From the NCBI GenBank assembly GCA_031263295.1, contig JAISGC010000112.1, forward strand, positions 1 through 12,718: a DNA stretch of 12,718 nt, given 5' to 3'. The position numbers were made by a program, and so were the translations under genes. The DNA is from Rickettsiales bacterium. Its GTDB lineage: Bacteria > Pseudomonadota > Alphaproteobacteria > Rs-D84. Below the pieces are notes generated by a model. It ran no database searches and was not told the DNA's origin. It was given only the letters and a program-made list of their open reading frames with translations. Of this stretch, positions 11,363 through 12,718 are shown piece after piece; the first letter of the stretch is position 1; each line of letters opens with the position of its first letter.

Positions 11363-11491
11363 TATAGCGAGGTGTTCGCGTCAGAATCGTTCAGGTCGAT
11401 GCGTTTTTCACCCCGAAGTGTATAAAAATACACGAGTGGGTGAAAAACGCGTCGAGATGGGCGGTTATCACGCGAACCTTGTTAGAAAAGG
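11363..11491 (+). promoter_or_regulatory. Conserved structured 129-nt leader element, copy 2 (rplC)
   Basis: Same length as the rpsL element with 17 differences. The 17-bp stem CGATGCG...CACCC (11397-11413) pairs with 11438-11454, and the apical GTGTAT/ATACAC (11418-11423, 11428-11433) has loop AAAA. Relative to copy 1, four consecutive A-T pairs became T-A and one C-G became T-A, all with both strands changed. It ends in GTTAGAAAAGG, giving rplC its Shine-Dalgarno nine bases before the ATG. Confidence 0.8.
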
Positions 11492-11500
11492 CATAAAAAG

Positions 11501-12277
11501 ATGGCTAAACGAACGGGACTTATAACTACGAAACTTGGAATGACGCGATTGTTCGACGACAATGGCGCGGCGCACGGCGTGACGGTTCTCGGCGTCGGCG
11601 ACTGCGGCGTTATCGGCAGCCGCACCGCGGACAAGAACGGATATTCGGCCGTGGTCCTCGGTATGAACGAGGCGAAAGAAAAGCATATGAACAAGCCGCA
11701 GATTGCGGAGGCCAAAAAGAACGGCGTGAAGTTGTTCCGCAAAGTCTCGGAGTTCCGCGTCTCGGACGATTGCATTCTGCCCGTCGGCACATCGATGTCG
11801 GCGGGTCATTTTATCGCCGGATGCATGGTCGATGTCCAGGGGACATCCAAGGGCAAGGGCTTCCAGGGCGGTATGAAGCGGCATAATTTCTCGGGCGATT
11901 CCGCATCGCGCGGAACCTTGAAAACGCATCGCTCGTTGGGCTCAATCGGAAACCGCGAATGGCCGGGCAAGGTCTTCAAGGGCCGCAAGATGGCCGGACA
12001 GATGGGAAATGAAATCGTCTCGGTTCAGAATCTGAAAGTTTTCGGCGTGAACCTCGAAGACAACCTTATATATATAGACGGCGCGGTGCCGGGCGCGAAC
12101 GGATCGTTCGTTATGATAACCGACGCGGTCAAACAGGAATTGAATAAAGACTTGCCGGTTCCGACAATAATGAGCAATGAGCAATCGGCGGCGAGCAATG
12201 AGGAGCCCGTTGCGGCGGCGGAGCCGGCGGTCGAAGCCGCGGCGGAACCTGTCGCGGAAGAGAAGGTCGGTGAATAA
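11501..12277 (+). CDS. rplC: 50S ribosomal protein L3 with repeat-derived C-terminal tail
   Basis: Large-subunit protein whose central loop reaches toward the peptidyl-transferase centre. 258 residues against roughly 205-235 usual. The conserved body runs from MAKRTGLITTKLGMTRLF through DVQGTSKGKGFQGGMKRHNFSG, ASRGTLKTHRSLGSIGN, PGKVFKGRKMAGQMG and the beta-strands to about residue 220. The last 35 or so residues are an Ala/Glu/Pro-rich tail (SNEQSAASNEE, PVAAAEPAVEAAAEP), disordered in appearance. Part of it is encoded by tandem GAGCAAT heptamers (12172-12206). Translation is led by the structured element at 11363-11491. The rplD ATG is 2 nt after the stop. Confidence 0.97.
   Translation: MAKRTGLITTKLGMTRLFDDNGAAHGVTVLGVGDCGVIGSRTADKNGYSAVVLGMNEAKEKHMNKPQIAEAKKNGVKLFRKVSEFRVSDDCILPVGTSMSAGHFIAGCMVDVQGTSKGKGFQGGMKRHNFSGDSASRGTLKTHRSLGSIGNREWPGKVFKGRKMAGQMGNEIVSVQNLKVFGVNLEDNLIYIDGAVPGANGSFVMITDAVKQELNKDLPVPTIMSNEQSAASNEEPVAAAEPAVEAAAEPVAEEKVGE
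12172..12206 (+). repeat. Tandem heptamer GAGCAAT in the 3' end of rplC
   Basis: Five in-phase 7-base units: GAGCAAT, GAGCAAT, CGGCGGC, GAGCAAT and GAGGAGC. They encode SNEQSAASNEE in the extra C-terminal tail of L3. No complementary arm is present in the window, so it is a single arm of the same kind of short-word repeat found at other gene ends here. Confidence 0.75.
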
Positions 12278-12279
12278 TT

Positions 12280-12718
12280 ATGAAACTTGATATTATAAAT
12301 CTTGAAGGCAAAGCCTCGGGCAACATCGAATTGTCGGATGCGATTTTCGGCGTCAAGCCGCGCGGCGACATTTTGCAGCGCGTCGTGCATTGGCAGCTTG
12401 CGAATGCTCGCCAGGGAACTCACGCGGTCAAATCCGTGTCCGAGGTCTCGGGCTCGGGCCGCAAAGTCTACAAGCAGAAGAAGACCGGAAACGCGCGCCA
12501 GGGCGAAAAGCGCAATGTGCATATGCGCGGCGGCGGCGTGATATTTGGGCCGGTCGTTCGCACGCATGCTATGGATTTGCCGAAAAAAATCCGCGCGCTC
12601 GGATTGAAAATGGCCTTGTCTTCGCACGCGATCGACGGGACCCTGACCATTATCGATTCGGAAAAGGTCTCGGCCGCAAAAACCGGCGCGATTGCGAAAC
12701 AGCTTGCTAAATTAAAAC
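12280..12718 (+). CDS. rplD: 50S ribosomal protein L4, 3' end cut by the window
   Basis: Starts at ATG 12280, two bases after the rplC stop, and stays open to the window end (146 codons visible of about 205 expected). L4 lines the exit tunnel and in gammaproteobacteria also represses the S10 operon. Diagnostic blocks: VHWQLANARQGTHAVKSVSEVSGSGRKVYKQKKTGNARQG (the tunnel loop region), HMRGGGVIFGP, RTHAMDLPKKIRALGLKMALSS. The short junction suggests translational coupling with rplC. Confidence 0.96.
   Translation, partial: MKLDIINLEGKASGNIELSDAIFGVKPRGDILQRVVHWQLANARQGTHAVKSVSEVSGSGRKVYKQKKTGNARQGEKRNVHMRGGGVIFGPVVRTHAMDLPKKIRALGLKMALSSHAIDGTLTIIDSEKVSAAKTGAIAKQLAKLK

Overview
The window is chromosomal core sequence from a bacterium, most likely an alphaproteobacterium. 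That reading rests on the S7, EF-G and EF-Tu sequences, the contiguous rpsL-rpsG-fusA-tuf-rpsJ-rplC-rplD order, the TolB type, and a CCCGGCGAAGGCCGGG-type palindromic repeat that is common in this class. An uncultured host-associated lineage is possible, but I cannot place it more closely. All credible genes are on the + strand and none looks like phage, plasmid or defence DNA.

Layout. Positions 111-5033 hold five housekeeping genes: tolB, a secreted staphylococcal-nuclease-type protein, plsY, dprA and a divergent dnaA. From 5034 to 5417 there is a terminator hairpin, a candidate small RNA with its own promoter and terminator, and small palindromes. A secreted cysteine-containing protein of unknown function follows (5418-5927). 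A consensus sigma70 promoter at 6013-6041 then starts the translation operon rpsL, rpsG, fusA, tuf (with a second promoter), rpsJ, rplC and rplD, the last cut by the window edge.

The genes are ordinary; the DNA between and at the edges of them is not. Almost every junction carries an inverted pair of arms built from short tandem words of 6-8 bases. The word differs between loci but is shared between some: TAGGAC after plsY and after dnaA, GAGTTT before tuf and before rpsJ, GGTATCA between rpsL and rpsG, ACTAACG before the str promoter, AGAGAATR/YATTCTCT in two genes, and TCTGTTC/GAGAACA in tolB and before plsY. In two unrelated secreted-protein genes the octamer hairpin plus a GGCGGCTTTGCCGCC palindrome is itself coding. 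It supplies an ATG, the basic n-region, the hydrophobic core (FSYSLILL) and the GGFAA c-region of the signal peptide. The tolB signal peptide core is likewise written in a tandem heptamer.

A second notable system is a pair of 129-nt elements, about 87% identical, directly upstream of rpsL and rplC. They fold into one long hairpin, and ten of their 17 differences form five fully compensated base pairs. This is good evidence for a selected RNA structure, ending just before the Shine-Dalgarno of two ribosomal-protein genes in the same operon. Between tuf and rpsJ the only good Shine-Dalgarno abuts the 5' base of a 27-bp tandem-word hairpin and the start codon lies 8 nt beyond its 3' base, so the folded hairpin may bridge the initiation signal.
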